A DNA stretch of 64,000 nucleotides from Drosophila pseudoobscura (lineage: Eukaryota > Arthropoda > Insecta > Diptera > Drosophilidae): contig NC_046679.1 of assembly GCF_009870125.1 (NCBI RefSeq), positions 25,420,001-25,484,000 of the forward strand. Direction: 5' to 3'. Under the pieces are notes generated by a model, which saw only the letters and a program-made list of their open reading frames with translations, searched no databases and had not been told where the DNA came from. Shown piece by piece: positions 46,201 through 62,083 of this stretch (position 1 is the stretch's first letter; each line of letters begins with the position of its first letter). Made by a program: the position numbers and the translations under genes.

Positions 46201-49200
46201 GGTGCCACCACTTGGCGTTCCTTTTTTTTGCCGCATACGCAGACAGATACAGATACAGATCCACAAAGAGAGCGTCCTAAACCGCATTGGATTATATGTA
46301 CAGTGTTGGCCCCGTTATTCATAAGACAAACAATTTTGACTTTGTAGAATTTAAATGGCCTTTTCGGCGCCAGGAGCATTAGTAGCGCGGGACTGTGGAC
46401 AGGGGACGGAAATGTTCTTGATTGGGAGAGCATGTATTCCGGCAGAGGAGGTATTTCGGTTGTGTGTCTCTCGTTGCTATCTCTTAGGGCATTATCAGCA
46501 GAATAAACAATGAAATTTTGAGTAAACAATTCGAACAGCTCGCAAAAGTATTTCCCACGAAAAGGCCGAGAAGACTGCCGAGAAAAGCGCCAAAGGTGGT
46601 GGGGGGTCGTGAGGATAGCGGTCCTTCAGGTGCCCCCGGTACTCGAATGAAGAGCTACAAGTGTAAGCTCTCTCAACGGGAGAATTAGTACGATGTCTGG
46701 GGAGAATGTCATGTGTAGGCACTTAAAAAATAATTGCATTGCACCTCAATACTCATTTTGGAAGCCAAATGGCAGACAATCCACAGAGTGTGTTCTCCAG
46801 CCTCCAGCCCATCCGTCAGCGAGATGGATGCTCTGGCTCTGGATGTTAAAGCATGCGATGCGGCCAATCAATTTGCGTTTAGGTTAATGCCCCTCCAGCC
46901 CAGACAACAAGCACAACACCGGTTGTGGGACCGGTGTAGGACCTCCTAATCATACGCATAACGAAAATAATCACGACAATAAAGTGTAGCCAGAGCCAGG
47001 CCAGCTTGGCTAATTGGCATTCATTCATAAGGCTCGGCACAGACTTCCCTCCTCCGAAAAGCACTGCCCGCTCTCTTGGCTCTGCTGTGCGTCTGCGCGT
47101 CTTCGCGCTCTCTTCTGGCAGTCTGGCAACGCTGAGCGCGTAAAAGCGTAAACAAAGGGTGCATCCACTCCACTTGCGAGCAGTCCTCTGTTGTGTGTTC
47201 TGTTCTGTTGTTCTCCGGCAATGGCGGCCACCGGTTGTTCTCCGCACACGGTCTCTGTGGCACGGCCGCAGACACAGACGGGCTGTTCGTGAGTGTGATT
47301 TGCCGACGGCGATGCTAACACTAGCACTAACTGTAATACCAACGGCAGCAGTAGCGGTAATGACGGCGGTTATGGCGCCTATCCCTGCCCCCATAGTAAA
47401 TGTGTTCGAGTGCTTATCTGGGAAATCGCGTGACTTTTCGCCGGCGTACTTTAACACACATACTACATCCATCAGGAGCGGAGTTCCAGCTAACAAGAAG
47501 GACAATTTCCATGTGCTTTCGCCAATGCAGGTACCCAAGCGAGTACGGTACATGTGTACGTACACATATACAGTTCCCCCTTTGGGTGTGAGGGTCGTGT
47601 CCTAGATGTCTTGGCGTGTTGTGAGCCGACATTTTGGACCATTAACAACAGGGCGAATGTTGCGAGTGCAATTTGAATAGCCGAACGTTGTACATACATC
47701 ACATGCATGCATATCATGTCTACGAGACGTGCGAGGGACCCACTTTCTTGGCAGTGAGCAATCTCAATCGATAAATTCAAAGGAGCCAAGTGGTACCTAC
47801 CCTACCATTCCACCCATCTTTGGAATTCCATGAGCACTTCCCCCAGTCCGAACCCTAGCAAACATTCCCAAAGTGCGCTGCTGACTTAAGCAAATTTGAT
47901 GTGTCCGATTGGGGAGTAGAGTGTGCTTTCTTGAGTGTGCTCTTACTCGATTCGAACGCGTACTGTTATTTTTGCTGCCCGAAGGACTCGGGATGTCAAT
48001 GAACCCCGTTTTGTATGGGTCCGCAGCATTGAATTTACTTGTCAGTTCTGGGGGTGGCGGCGACTCCTGACACCAAAATGGTTGTCTTTTCTGTGTGTAT
48101 CCCATCTATGATTGACATTTTAATATAGATTATGCTCGAGATCGAGACATTGAAGGCTCTCCCAAAGGGCAGCTCTGAGCGACCGACCATAAACGTGCAC
48201 AGCGTGTACCGGCTCCGCCGAGTCGCTTCGAATTATAGATTTTTCATCTGGCTATAACGATGATGTCACTTCGCCGGGTTCTGATTCGCAGGTTGATTGG
48301 AACAGAGTTGTGCTAAGCCCCTGCCCACAGATCAGAGTTGTAACTGATTGTCTATCAAGTCCGGTCCAAGCGCTAAAAAGCGCCATTAGGAATAGTGCTT
48401 TCCCCATCTATTGTCCATTTTCCAATCCCGAAACTTGACAGAACTCAGCACCAGTCAGTAGTACTGGTTCAAGGCTCTAATCAGGAAGTGCCTTATGCTT
48501 GGGGCTCCCCTAAACGCGCACGGGCTATAAATATTAAAACGCAAGTAAATTTGTGTTTATAAATCGCCATAATATTTTCAAATCATAAAACGGACAAAAC
48601 GAAAGGCCACAATACGCCGGCAGCCTTACCATACCATTCCCGTAACCTGAGTAATACTCGTACTTTTCGCCCTGAGGTCCGCTCTGATCGTAAACACAAA
48701 ATATCATAAAATGCAGCCGTTTACGAGGCCCTTGCCCGTTATGGAGCTTACGGCGGAATGCCCATCTGCTGCGCTCCTTCCCCCTCCTCTGGCTTGCTCT
48801 GTGCTACGATTTGTGTTAATGTGCTGTGGACGTGAAGGGGCAGACCTCATCCTCATATGAATTATGATTAAGTGATGTGAATAGTGAAGGCGTCGCCATA
48901 TAGCTGTATCCGTACACACGCGTCCGGAGAGACGTGGGGATGGGCTTGCCGTGGGAAACATGTGTCTGGCGGCATTCACTCACACTTTCGCCGTGGTTTT
49001 GTCAACACTTGTAATCCTTCGAGGAGCTCCCGGAGGGGCGGGACCCATTGTGGCAGGCACAACGTTTGAGGCACGCCAGGGATTAGTGCGCATTTTGAGC
49101 TTCGTTTTCTGCGAATCGGGCTAGAAATTAAAACATAAGTCTGCAACCAACGCCAGCCCCACTGATTGCCTCTCCGGATTTTCATTGTGAGGGTCTTATC

Positions 49201-52200
49201 CCATTAGCGGGGAGAGAACAATGACAGGATAAACGCCGAAGCAAAGGGAAAACGCCCGTAAAAAATGCAAATTTTCGGAGCTGAATTCCCGGTGTTTGCT
49301 TTGCCCTTTTATGCATGCTGCTAATGATGGGCTCGGGTCAGATTCGGCGCCACTCGTCTACGCTCCGTTCCTTGAGGCAGTGGCCCCGGACAAGTTTCGG
49401 CAGACGTTTGCTAAGAGAAGCTCTGAAAATATGAAAACATTTTGAGCCGTGGCATTAAATAGGCGCTCTTCTAATTGGAGTCTGCAGACACGCCGCACGC
49501 CGCATGCCCCACGCCACACGCCCCACGCCACACGCCCCACGCCCTACACCCCAATCGAGGCAGTATTTTGATTGATACTGCTGTCATTTGTGTTTTAATA
49601 ACGGCTGCCACGGACCGATGTTTGATGCGTGACTGCGAGGGGGGCCAGTGCAAACAGCTCAGAGTCCTCGCAGATCGAGTTTCGCTTTTTATGTGGTGTT
49701 TGCCGAAGGCCCAGCACCGTTTTACAAATGGATAGCCCATTGTCTAATGGCTAATGGCTAGCGGAGCGACTGCTCCAAGCCCCCCCACCTACTCGACCCA
49801 AATCGGGCGATTGTTAATTATGTAAAATCGATAAATTAAGTAAATTATTTTTGGCAGCCAGTGTGGAGTGAGGTGTGCAACTGCGGACGGGTTGGCGTCA
49901 ATGAGTCACTTCCCGGAGATGCCGGAGACTACCGAGCGAAGGGTCGCGAAGGGAACAGATGGGACGGAGGGGCACGATAACGAAGGCCAGCAGAGCAGCT
50001 AAGTGCCTACGCCTTTATCGCATCAGTATCAGACCCCGTCCAGACCGCGAAGAGCCACGTGAATTGAAACTTAAAGTGGAGCTCCGTCCCTTCCTATTAC
50101 CCCTTGCCCACCCAACGCTTTTGTCGGGCTAACTTCGTTTTCCGTGAGATGAAAGCGCTTTATCCAGCGGAAGACAGCCGGGGACTTCGGAAGCGGATTT
50201 CGTAAGATGAAATCCGTACTCTAAAAGCCGAAATCCGCTTTATGAGTGCTCTGTGGACCGGTTGGCGACTTCCCATAGCCACGCACCACTTTAAGTGGGG
50301 GTTTGGTGAAAGGATTCGCATGTCACCGTGGGCATGCCCGAATGTGCCGTAAATATCCTTATATCCCAATAAACCGGTTCCGACATCGCACTTGCAACAG
50401 TCACCTTCACTGCGAATGGATACTACTTACTGTGGACTGTGCCGAAAGTAGACAATAGCTAACCTCTCGCTCCGAATGTCGGATGCTCTGGAAAATTAAT
50501 ATTCAGAAAGACGTCGAGGTGGGGTCCTGGCTGCTACCGCAGCTGAGGCTGGCCACAAACCACAGCAAAGTTGACGAAATTGCTGTTCACGTAACTCAAT
50601 AAAGGACTTCTAATTTAAATAAAAGCAACCAGAGCCGCCACCCGCGTCAATCTACCGAGGACCTGGTGAACAGGGCCAGGAGCACACACTACCACCATTG
50701 AGGGGCGAAAAAGAGAGGAACACGTTCGCTGACTTTCCACTCCCACTGGGGGATTTCAAGGTGACACATGGCTCAGGGATAGACTGCTGACTGGGTTTCT
50801 TTTTCAAGCAATCACATCAAAGGACAGTCTGAGCTGCTGATGTGCCGTGGCGCCGCGCCGTGGCTGTGTCGAATTCATAAAATATTTAAATGCAAAAATG
50901 AGCATGCAAAACGGACGAATGTTTCGCTACATTAGCGATGAGGGCAACAAAAGCGCCAGCCCCGCGCCCCACAGCCGGAGGCCATTCCCGCTCCCCTTGA
51001 GCATTTAATGAGCAGCTAGACTTTGGAGCAATTCCGTTAGCTCAGTCGGCACCCGTGGGACACTTTTTCTCACCGACCCCACGGCACCAGCCATTGTTCC
51101 CGTCGCTCTTCGCCCTGTGAAGCTAAATACCTAATGGCATCCCTAATGGGATGGCACCCAGCCCATCCCACATTCTGGAACTAATGAAACAAAAAGTGCA
51201 AAAATCATAATTTTCATTCTGTTATAGCTAGCCTGGAACTTGGAATAAGCTGGCGATAAACAAATCAACGTCCATTCCGAGCAGTCTTTGACGGAATGTA
51301 AGTCGATATCGCGGAAGTGTGCTCCATTAGCTGGCTGTCGTGAGGGAATCTTACCAGCCCCCTAACAGCCCACTGCGATTTGTAAAAGTTTAGCTATTAC
51401 GGGACGGCCCGAAAGACATTTGAAAAATCATCCCATGGGTCCGCCTGCCCAATGACCCATACACGTGTACATATGTATGTACTCCAACCGGATATATCTT
51501 TCCTTGCCTGTACTCTCAGAGCCCCGTATCAGCAATCGTGGAAGGCTCCCTACGTAATGGTACTTTTAACAGCATGATGGAAATATACAGAACTGTACTC
51601 GTACATGCGTATACTTATTTGAGGGCGGCTGGTGGCAAATGGCGTACAATTGATACGTTTCCAATGACGCCGGGGAAACGGAACGGCAAGGAACGGGATG
51701 AACCCCTTGATGGACGAGACACGATGAGAACTGTCAGGGGCTGAACGCAAAGACGTCTTGATGGATAGATCTCTGAAGGAAAGCGAAGCAACGGAGGCAG
51801 GAGTGGGACAGCAGAAGCCATCCAAATACGTATGCCAGGCACGACAAAATTGCTTCAATCAATCATAGAAAAACACTGCTTCCAATTAAGCGTGGCGAGG
51901 CATCCCTTGAGGTGCCAATGGTGAAAGTATTGTCATAAAAAAGCAGACTGGCATCGAGTCTAAAACTAAAACACTTTGCAACTATCAAACTATGGACCTG
52001 GGTAGCCTATAACACTGAGGAGGAGGACATTCGGAGACCCGCATATTTGACGTTGACGGGGGAAACTTTACGGAGAGCTGACATGTTTATATTTTGCACA
52101 AATCCCTAAGGCTCTGACCACTTTAGTGCACAAGTGTCAAACAAAACTAATCAAGCTTTAAAAACGAAAACTGGTCACGAATTACTCTTCGCTCTACGGG

Positions 52201-52740
52201 GCCTACGGGAACGCCATCTTTTTATAGTAGATTGCTATTAGTAAACCTGCCATCCTTAAAAACCACCGAAGAAAAATGCTTGGTGTGATTATTATGCACA
52301 ACTTTATCATGGGTGACCTAGTTAGCCCTGATCTGTTGAGTCGCATAAACGTCACGGTTTCTATTAGATTCACTAGAAACTACACATATGCATATCGTTG
52401 TCCCCTCCACATTGTATGAACCGTTTAGGGTCTTATGCTTGCCCCATAATTCTCTCTACCAGACTATATCCACCTCTAATTCCCTTCCTCTTATTAAATA
52501 CTAATACTCACATATGTACCTGTCTCGTAATTAGTAATTGTCGTTGTATTTGTATTTTGAGTGCATGCGTAGCTGTTTTAGCAAGTTTGGTCTAACAGCT
52601 GTCTTTCCTGTTCGCGTTCGATTCGGTTAACGCGCCACGCGTCATGCGGCAGCGCCCCTCGCTCGGTGAGGGCATCCGCCTGGGATCCGCGCGTAACAGC
52701 CTTCTGCTGATGTCAGTAATTACATTGCCAATTGAAAGAT
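43271..52740. other. Gene desert, part 2
   Basis: No supported gene. The longest frames (for example 46879-47565 minus) lack known motifs and overlap open frames on the other strand. Small repeats: a C-run at about 44538-44549 and a 14-bp repeat at 49506-49547. No transposon or tRNA was recognised. Confidence 0.45.
49506..49547. repeat. 14-bp minisatellite (GCCCCACGCCACAC)n
   Basis: Three 14-bp units (the last differs at two bases), preceded by related CACGCCG pieces. Confidence 0.8.
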
Positions 52741-52749
52741 GCAGCCATT

Positions 52750-53100
52750 GCATATCACGAGTTGCTGCGGAGACCGCAACTCTACATTTATACCCGATAC
52801 ATATGTAGTTAGTATGGCTCTCATCCACCAGACGGCGCTAATATTGAACGACACGGCAAAGAGTGCGTGCGAGAGAGACAGGAAATCAGTCAGAACGCGT
52901 CATCGGGCGCTGCGTAGCGACCGGAAATTGATTTGTTCCTTTTGTTTATAATACTGATCAGATCTGATTGTTTTTGATTTCTCTTCCTAGACTACTAGAC
53001 TACTTCGTCTCGATCGCGCCGAGGAATAGATTGTGGGACCGAGTTGTTTTCTTCGTTCTGGTTATAATATTTATTCGATCTGATCTGAATTCTGCATTGC
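52750..53100 (+). mobile_element. DINE-1-like fragment (5' module only)
   Basis: Matches the left part of the 33-kb element: GAGTTGCTGCGGAGACCGCA, TTTATACCCGATAC, GCGTGCGAGAGAGACAG, GGGCGCTGCGTAGCGACCG, AATTGATTTGTTCC. The 3' module is missing. It ends in a T-run near 53107-53122, next to the 3' end of the ubiquilin-like gene. Confidence 0.8.
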
Positions 53101-53213
53101 ATTACATTTTTTTTTTTTTTTTGTACAATATGTCCGAAATGAAAAATGATGAATAGTGTGCCTTGTATGTGTGTGTATCCGAGTGCGGGGGTAAATGGGT
53201 CAATGGTGCTCCA

Positions 53214-54140
53214 TTAGCGGTTCCAGACATCCAGTAGCTTGATAGCGTTCTCCAGGCATCCCGAGGAGATGACGAGGGCGCGAACATTGCGGAGATGATT
53301 ATTGTAGCCCATTTCAATCAGTTTGTCCAGCTGTTCACGAAAAGACCGTAGCAAATACTCGTAAATAAGATTCAATATGACCTTCCGAAGAACGGCCCGA
53401 ATGTCGCCCAGGTTCAAGGCGCTGTGCGACGCCTCCCAAGGGTTGGGCAGCGGCTCTCTGTTCTCAAGTCCGCGCTGGGAATTTCCCCCATTGTCATGGC
53501 CGCGCGAGAGCTGCTGATAGGTCCTGGCCACATTGTCTTCTTCGGATCTGCGCATTTTATTGTCGAGGCGGCCCAGCAGCTGAGGACCACCAGGGACGAG
53601 CTCCAAGCGCATTATTATCAGATAACGTCGACGGCGTACATACTCCAGCTTGTCCGGACTCATGGGCAGCGACATCTCCAGGGCCACCTTGCGATTGGTC
53701 TTCAAGTAACTACGGAGCGCGTCGCCCGTGATGCCATTCTTTTTCAGAATTTGCTTCAATTGCCTCTTCAACAGGTTCTTCAGACGGTCCGGATTTTTGA
53801 GAATCTCTCTTACGTCTTCGGCAAACTTAGGCCCGAGCAGGCCGGTCCACGCCGACTGTTTTGGGGGCGCGGCCACAGCTGCCGGTTGGCTGGGCGCAGC
53901 GTTGCCTCGACGGCACACCACGTGCACATTGACGCCAGAAGTGATGCCAATGGTGTCAATAGTGACATCATCACGGAGCACCTGGCCGCCGAAGACCAGC
54001 ACAATTTTGTCAATAGCCCGCTCGAAACGCACGGCCACCAGGGCCCGCAGATTCCGAATCAACTCATTCTTGCGCACCGAGACGATTACCTCCATATCTA
54101 CGGACTTGGCCACTATTTCTATGTAGTTTTCGCGGCTCAT
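53214..54140 (-). CDS. CG31528: Ubiquilin-like protein (UBL + UBA, short)
   Basis: Ubiquilins carry ubiquitinated clients to the proteasome through an N-terminal UBL and a C-terminal UBA. This intronless gene encodes 308 aa against about 550 for true ubiquilin. Residues about 5-75 form a UBL (IEIVAKSVDMEVIVSVRKNE, VLVFGGQVLRDDVTIDTIGI). The middle (KFAEDVREILKNPDRLKNLL) keeps only degenerate STI1-like helices. The C-terminus is a UBA (REQLDKLIEMGYNNHLRNVR, then ALVISSGCLENAIKLL). The absence of introns and the shortened middle suggest an old retro-copy of Ubqn; in D. melanogaster the corresponding gene is, from memory, CG31528, a diverged ubiquilin paralogue. The start ATG (MSRENYIEIVAK) is the first in frame. 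Family call is strong, gene name less so. Confidence 0.9.
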   Translation of the reverse strand: MSRENYIEIVAKSVDMEVIVSVRKNELIRNLRALVAVRFERAIDKIVLVFGGQVLRDDVTIDTIGITSGVNVHVVCRRGNAAPSQPAAVAAPPKQSAWTGLLGPKFAEDVREILKNPDRLKNLLKRQLKQILKKNGITGDALRSYLKTNRKVALEMSLPMSPDKLEYVRRRRYLIIMRLELVPGGPQLLGRLDNKMRRSEEDNVARTYQQLSRGHDNGGNSQRGLENREPLPNPWEASHSALNLGDIRAVLRKVILNLIYEYLLRSFREQLDKLIEMGYNNHLRNVRALVISSGCLENAIKLLDVWNR

Positions 54141-54763
54141 GGCGTCGACTCGTATGAATTGTAGATATAAAGAAAACGATCGGTTCTGTTGTTGTCTGCC
54201 GTGCGGAATTTTTCAACTGAATTTGTCTTTCTGACTTGGGGATTTTTGATTCCTGAAGTTTTCAGTCTGCTCTGATGCCAAAAAATTTTGTTCGAGAGCT
54301 GCACGTGTCCAAGTGCTGCCAAACTTGATTATAATCGTCTTTACCAACACTAGATGTTTACCATCACTAAAATGCGTTAAAAAAGCCGCATCCCAACAAT
54401 ATACGATTTTGCTACTGGAAACGGAAACATTTTCTTACGTCCCTTGCATACAGTGAATCCCGTGCAAACGGAGCCCTCCGCAGACATGTCGAAACCTTTA
54501 TTCCACATCCACTCAGCCCCCACTCTGTCTGTCGTTTCAGACGGATCGTGCTTGCAACTGGCCCCCCAAGTTCGAGGGCAGGTAGCCGAGTCAACAAGCA
54601 AACACCGGTACTCCGCTGGGAGCACACATCCGCATCCTATCCACAGCTGCGGCCAGAGGCAGTACGGAACACAACAGGGACAGGATTGGCCACAGCCGAA
54701 TCAATTGGATTTCAAAGGGAGAGGTGGATCCGCAGATTGGCGAGCACCATTGATGTAGCAGCC
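54141..54763. other. Divergent intergenic region between CG31528 and CG32944
   Basis: About 620 bp between start codons. The frame at 54444-54758 has no recognisable content and is probably 5' UTR of the kinase. No DRE or motif 1 was seen. Confidence 0.4.
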
Positions 54764-58185
<3,422 letters not shown>

Positions 58186-58559
58186 TATCGTACGAATCAG
58201 TGCGAATAGCACCCGAACCCTCCGCACGGAACTAATGGCACATTCTCGTATGTGCATATTTATGCATCATCGTATGGCAACGCAACAGGTTTCACTGCGA
58301 GCACAAGCACAAGCCCCAAGGCACATCCAAAGAGATCCAGAACCTACGAGTATTTTTCGAGTTCCGCTGAATTTCACCTTTGTACGAGTACGTGTACGCG
58401 TAGTTATACATAAATATAAATAAAATAAAACATATAATTTGTATTTCTATTGGCTAAGTCTTAAGTGTAAGTCCCTTTGTACATATGCGTGTATGTATGA
58501 TTAGCTGTTAGCTGAAATCAAAATAAATGTAAAGAGGCACTGCAGAAAGCGGGGTTTAC

Positions 58560-58610
58560 CTCAATAAAACTGGCAGCGTAGTTTCGATTTTTTTTAAGTT
58601 TTTATTTCAA
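58560..58610. terminator. Facing poly(A) signals of CG32944 (+) and lost (-)
   Basis: AATAAA on the plus strand at 58562-58568 and on the minus strand (TTTATT) at 58601-58606. The two mRNAs therefore probably end within tens of bases of each other or overlap. Confidence 0.45.
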
Positions 58611-59636
58611 GTTATATTTCATTCATGTTTCACATATTTTTGTAATGCCTTTCTTTGTATAAAAAAGAGTAAATAATTATGTTCTGTATGTATAATTGTT
58701 GTATTCACGCACTTGTTGATCTCTCGTTAAATATATTAGTTATTCTGGGTTGGTGTTATTATTGGATTGGTTGGTGTGTGTCGAAAGTGGCTAAACACTA
58801 ACCAAATTTCTATAATAATCCCCTTCTGTATATTATTTTATAAGCAAAATGCAACATGTTAATAGTTTGTTAATTTCTCTGGTTCTATCCGCGATCTCTC
58901 GTTTTCATTTGTGGGCTTTACGGTTAATTTTACATTTTACGAATATCACTTTAACATCTTTCACCCATCATTCCCCTCCCCACCCTGCCGTCAGCAGCTC
59001 AACTGCATTGGGGGCTGGGTGGGGTCGGAAGATGGTCGCTGGGTCTCGGTGCGACGGTGAGAAAATGGAAAAGAATCAAGAAAGTCCCCAGCACGGGGAG
59101 CGTTTACATCGAGAAGCGAATAGAGCAAGTGTGTGAATGATTCTTTCTCAATAGAAATGGTGTTCCACTCTGCATTTGTGGAAGGAGTATTTCAAAGATT
59201 CAATTAAGTTGAATAGCTTACAAGATTTAACGAATTTTTCTTTTGTTTTTCTTAAGCAAAAACAAATGCAATTGTTTAGAAAAGCGTCAGTTTTGTGTGT
59301 GTGTTCTGTGTCTCTTTAGAAAATCTGCTTTTTTGTTCTCATCTTTTGGTTTTTTGTTTTTGTTAGAAGAATGAAGGAGTAGAAGAAACTACAAGCTGCT
59401 AAAATGATGTTCCGTGTATGTTTGAGTGAGTGTGTGGGAGGGAGATGAGTGTAAGTGTTTGTGTAGTGTAGTGTGTAGTATGTAGTGTTGTTGGAGTTCG
59501 GCGTGTCATTTTTTGTTTGTTATTTCTCGGCTTTTTCTAAACAAAATGTTACTTTTTTTCGTTGAACTCCATGCGTGGCACTGCAGGCGGACATCCGCCG
59601 CAGCCGTTTGGTGGCTGCGCTAAGCGCTTGGTCATA
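58611..59636 (-). other. Probable 3' UTR of lost
   Basis: About 1 kb without coding signal, T-rich on the plus strand (A-rich in the transcript). Confidence 0.45.
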
Positions 59637-62049
59637 CTATACTGTGGTGGTGTCCACAGACTCGATACGTGCAGCGCTCGCGTCTCCGGCCCCCACAGTA
59701 GCAGACTCCGCCCCGTTCAGCGCACCGCCATCGACATCGTTGCCACCCTCGACAGCGCCGGCATTGGCAGCTGCGCCATTCTTCTTGGCCCCAAACTGGA
59801 TCAGCTCGACGTGCACGTTGATGGTTTTCGTCTGTGCTGTCTCTGCAGACTCGGCTGGCTCCGACTTCACTACAGTTTCACCCTCGGCAACAGCTGCGAC
59901 TGCCGGAGCCGGCTCGCCCCCAGTGGTGATGGTCAGCGAGAGATCGTTCAGTGATTTCAACACCTTGTCGACATCGTCCTGGGTGCTGGGAGTGCCATTG
60001 CGGTTGCCAAAGTAGAGGTAGCACTTGCCGAAGTGGCCTGTCAGGAAAAACGTCGAGTAAATATTCATTGTTCTCCTCTCCACCAAAGTTTTATAAAACT
60101 ACTTACCCTTCCATGCGATAGACATCGGATTGCATTCGCGCTTACGAAGCTCACTCTTCAGATCCTTGACGCGAATGTCACGAGTCAAGTTAGTCAACTT
60201 AACGCAAAAGTCACGCGGCCCGCGGTTTTTCTTCTTCGTCTGACGACGCTCGCCAGCGCCCCCCTCATCGAACTTACGATCCTCACTCTTGGCACCTCCC
60301 TCAACTCCAGACTGATCGCCCTCAGACTGAAATTTAATGAAAGTGTGAAAAGGGAGTCCATAATGACCCAAAGTACCATCAATTAAAGTCACCTTGGTTG
60401 TGCGTCTGCGGCGGTTGACGAAGCGACCCTTTCGGCGTGGAGCGCGTTTCTGGGTATTTTCCTGCATTGGTGAACCATACATATGTCCATATAATATGCA
60501 CTTTAGACAGATGTATTAATTATTTTACTTACGCCCTGTTGTTCGTTGTCAGTCTGTGAGGTGGTGCGTCCTGGGTTTCCTCGTGGGAAGCGACGACGCA
60601 ATGGCCCACGACGGCGCCTACTGTTTTGATGCTGCTCAACATCAGTGTCCTCCGCCTTCAAGGCAATGGTCTTGCCTGACTTCTCCTCCTGCTCCTTGAG
60701 CTGTTGCAGAACGGGCAAGATCTTAAGGCGACGCTCAGACAAAATCTCCCAAAAGACGCCATTGGGACGGGGCAAGCGCTTTGCAACGCGTATGACCTCT
60801 GTGGGCGTTACGATAATGTCCACTGGTGTATCGTACTTCTGAAACAGATTCAAGGGCAGAGTGTCCACCACCTGCAGATCGTGCACAATCGTGGCTATCA
60901 CTGTGTCCGGTGTTATGGCACCCAACTCAATGAGCAGACCAATGTCCAGGTCCGCAAACCCATTGCCACGACCAATGCGGTAGCCCTCGCGTGAAACTAC
61001 GACGGAACCAATCACCACAAGGTCCAATTTCAGTTTACTCTCCAGTCCGATTTCCGTGCGGAACTTGAGAATATCCTGGACGCGCAGAGCCTCTTTCTTC
61101 TGTTCGTCGGTGGCGTCGGCTGGTACATCGACCTTAAGGCACAGTGCCGACGAGTCGCGTGTGCTGGGCAAATAAACAGACTTGTCGGCGAGCAAAGCCT
61201 GTTCCTTAAAGTCGTGAAGAGCGCGATCGATGTTCACCTTGATGTGCTCTGCGGAAATAGCAACATAAATGAGTGTCGTGTCATATAAATGTGTTCACTC
61301 AGTCAACTTACCGGCCTTCTTGAACTCCTCCTCCTGAATGAGCAATGCAGCAGCCTTATCGGCATCCACAAATGCAGGAATCCGATTGAATATGTTGTTA
61401 AATCCAATGCCAACCTTGCCCTCCTGGATCTTTTTCCAAGTCTGCACACGGAGGGAGCGCTTTGTGGGCTCCACGGGCTGAGCTGTTGGAGGAAACATGT
61501 TAGTTTCTTGAGCATTCAGTTTACAAGTAATGCATAAGTACGTAAGCCGGTAAAAAACAAAAAGAAGTGAGCGGCGGTCGCCGCCAGTTCTTATCGCTGA
61601 CCCGAGCCCATAGCTGAGGCATGTTATCACGCCAGTTTTACGCTGAACTAAAAGCGAATAAATTTCTCAGCTGATACTGGAGCTGATAAACCGGTTTCCA
61701 CGCCCAATAATCAGATATTAGCAATTTAGTCTAAACAAACACTACTAAACGCCGGCACGGAACTGTCTTTCAACAAACAAATGTGCATGGAAAACATTCG
61801 GCAGGGTTGCCACATGTTTGAATTTCCGTAAAGTCTATGCACATGAACACACACGCAAATGCATACGTACGTGTGTGTGCAAAAATAATGATTACAAACA
61901 AATTCTGGTGCACATGAACATACGTGAATGTATGTGCATACAGATGTGCAGAAAGAAATTGCGTGTGCGTGTTTGAAAATTCAATTTAAAAGCATTTAAA
62001 TATCGATATTGACGCATGACCAATAAGTTGGCAACGCTCTAGCACTCAG

Positions 62050-62083
<34 letters not shown>

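Noticed and set aside
46879..47565. 228-codon minus frame in the gene desert
   Set aside because: No recognisable motif; the other strand is open too, and composition rather than selection explains it.
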